DNA of 64,000 bases from Roseivirga sp. 4D4. Lineage in GTDB: Bacteria; Bacteroidota; Bacteroidia; Cytophagales; Cyclobacteriaceae. The first letter of the stretch is position 1; every line of letters starts with the position of its first letter. The stretch lies in NCBI RefSeq assembly GCF_001747095.1, contig NZ_MDGP01000001.1, forward strand, positions 1,037,001 to 1,101,000. The letters run 5' to 3'. Below the pieces are notes generated by a model, which searched no databases, was not told the DNA's origin, and was given only the letters and a program-made list of their open reading frames with translations. Below, in pieces: positions 63,872 through 64,000 of this stretch. Position numbers and translations under genes: made by a program.

Positions 63872-64000
63872 ATGAAAAAGAACTCAAAAATAATTACCCT
63901 CGCCATAACACTGGCTTTGATTTCAAGCGGTGCTTTTGCGCAGGGTTTACATCCTTATAAGCAGAAGTTTGCGGATATGCAGACTTGGGCGCCTACAGCA
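63872..64000 (+). CDS. Secreted protein, 5' part only
   Basis: 43 residues up to the window edge. Signal peptide MKKNSKIITLAITLALISS-GAFAQ, then LHPYKQKFADMQTWAPTA. The in-frame ATG at 63851 would add 7 residues. Too short to classify. Divergent from the PD40 regulator, so a possible target. Confidence 0.7.
   Translation, partial: MKKNSKIITLAITLALISSGAFAQGLHPYKQKFADMQTWAPTA

Overview
This window is chromosomal DNA from a Bacteroidota bacterium, most likely a free-living (probably marine) member of the Cytophagales. The evidence is a giant secreted protein with a type IX secretion C-terminal domain, repeated DUF2911 proteins, LytS/LytTR and hybrid two-component systems, lone FtsX/MacB-type permeases paired with PadR or NtrC-type regulators, an ExbB-ExbD-TonB operon, a DnaE2-like/DinB polymerase pair, and promoters of the Bacteroidota type (TAnnTTTG at -7). 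I saw no rRNA, tRNA, CRISPR array, prophage or transposase gene.

Layout. 1-9.3 kb: the end of a DUF2807 protein converges on a leftward block holA, TPR protein, outer-membrane beta-barrel, SPOR protein, ExbB, ExbD, TonB, with TAATG start/stop overlaps. 9.4-13 kb: small uncharacterised genes and a 156-bp element with 13-bp terminal inverted repeats. 13-17.7 kb: a PadR-controlled permease, a hydroxyacid dehydrogenase and a 3-methyladenine glycosylase. 17.7-20.1 kb: two DUF2911 proteins and a lipoprotein, each followed by a good terminator. 20.3-23.5 kb: a LytS/LytTR pair flanked by two exported DinB-fold proteins. 23.6-31.2 kb: an unlisted 51-residue Cys/Lys-rich gene, a membrane dipeptidase, and a mutagenic-repair cassette (LigT-like phosphoesterase, DinB, DnaE2-like polymerase) interrupted by a four-helix-bundle pseudogene with one in-frame amber codon. 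31.5-47.3 kb: a 2329-residue modular T9SS protein divergent from the first of two paralogous hybrid sensor/AraC regulators, with a cytochrome c, a membrane-anchored AraC regulator and an NTF2-like protein between the paralogues. 47.4-52.6 kb: an FtsX-type permease divergent from an NtrC-family regulator and its kinase. 52.6-64 kb: a retropepsin-like protein, a YD-repeat lipoprotein, a third DUF2911 protein, a second AraC/NTF2 pair, a serine beta-lactamase-fold hydrolase, an S9 peptidase and a CadC-like regulator with a PD40 propeller; a truncated secreted-protein gene runs off the right edge.

The most promising leads are regulatory. (1) TTAG...CTAA palindromes lie in front of the Cys-rich gene, the dipeptidase and the mutagenesis cassette; two of them share the exact form TTAGA-N5-TCTAA. 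(2) The two hybrid-regulator genes keep matching upstream DNA blocks although their synonymous sites have diverged. (3) A perfect ACTGTTC-N7-GAACAGT palindrome and a sigma-54-like element sit between the NtrC-type regulator and the permease. (4) Membrane-bound AraC regulators occur twice next to exported NTF2-like proteins. All functional readings come from sequence inspection; no database search was run.
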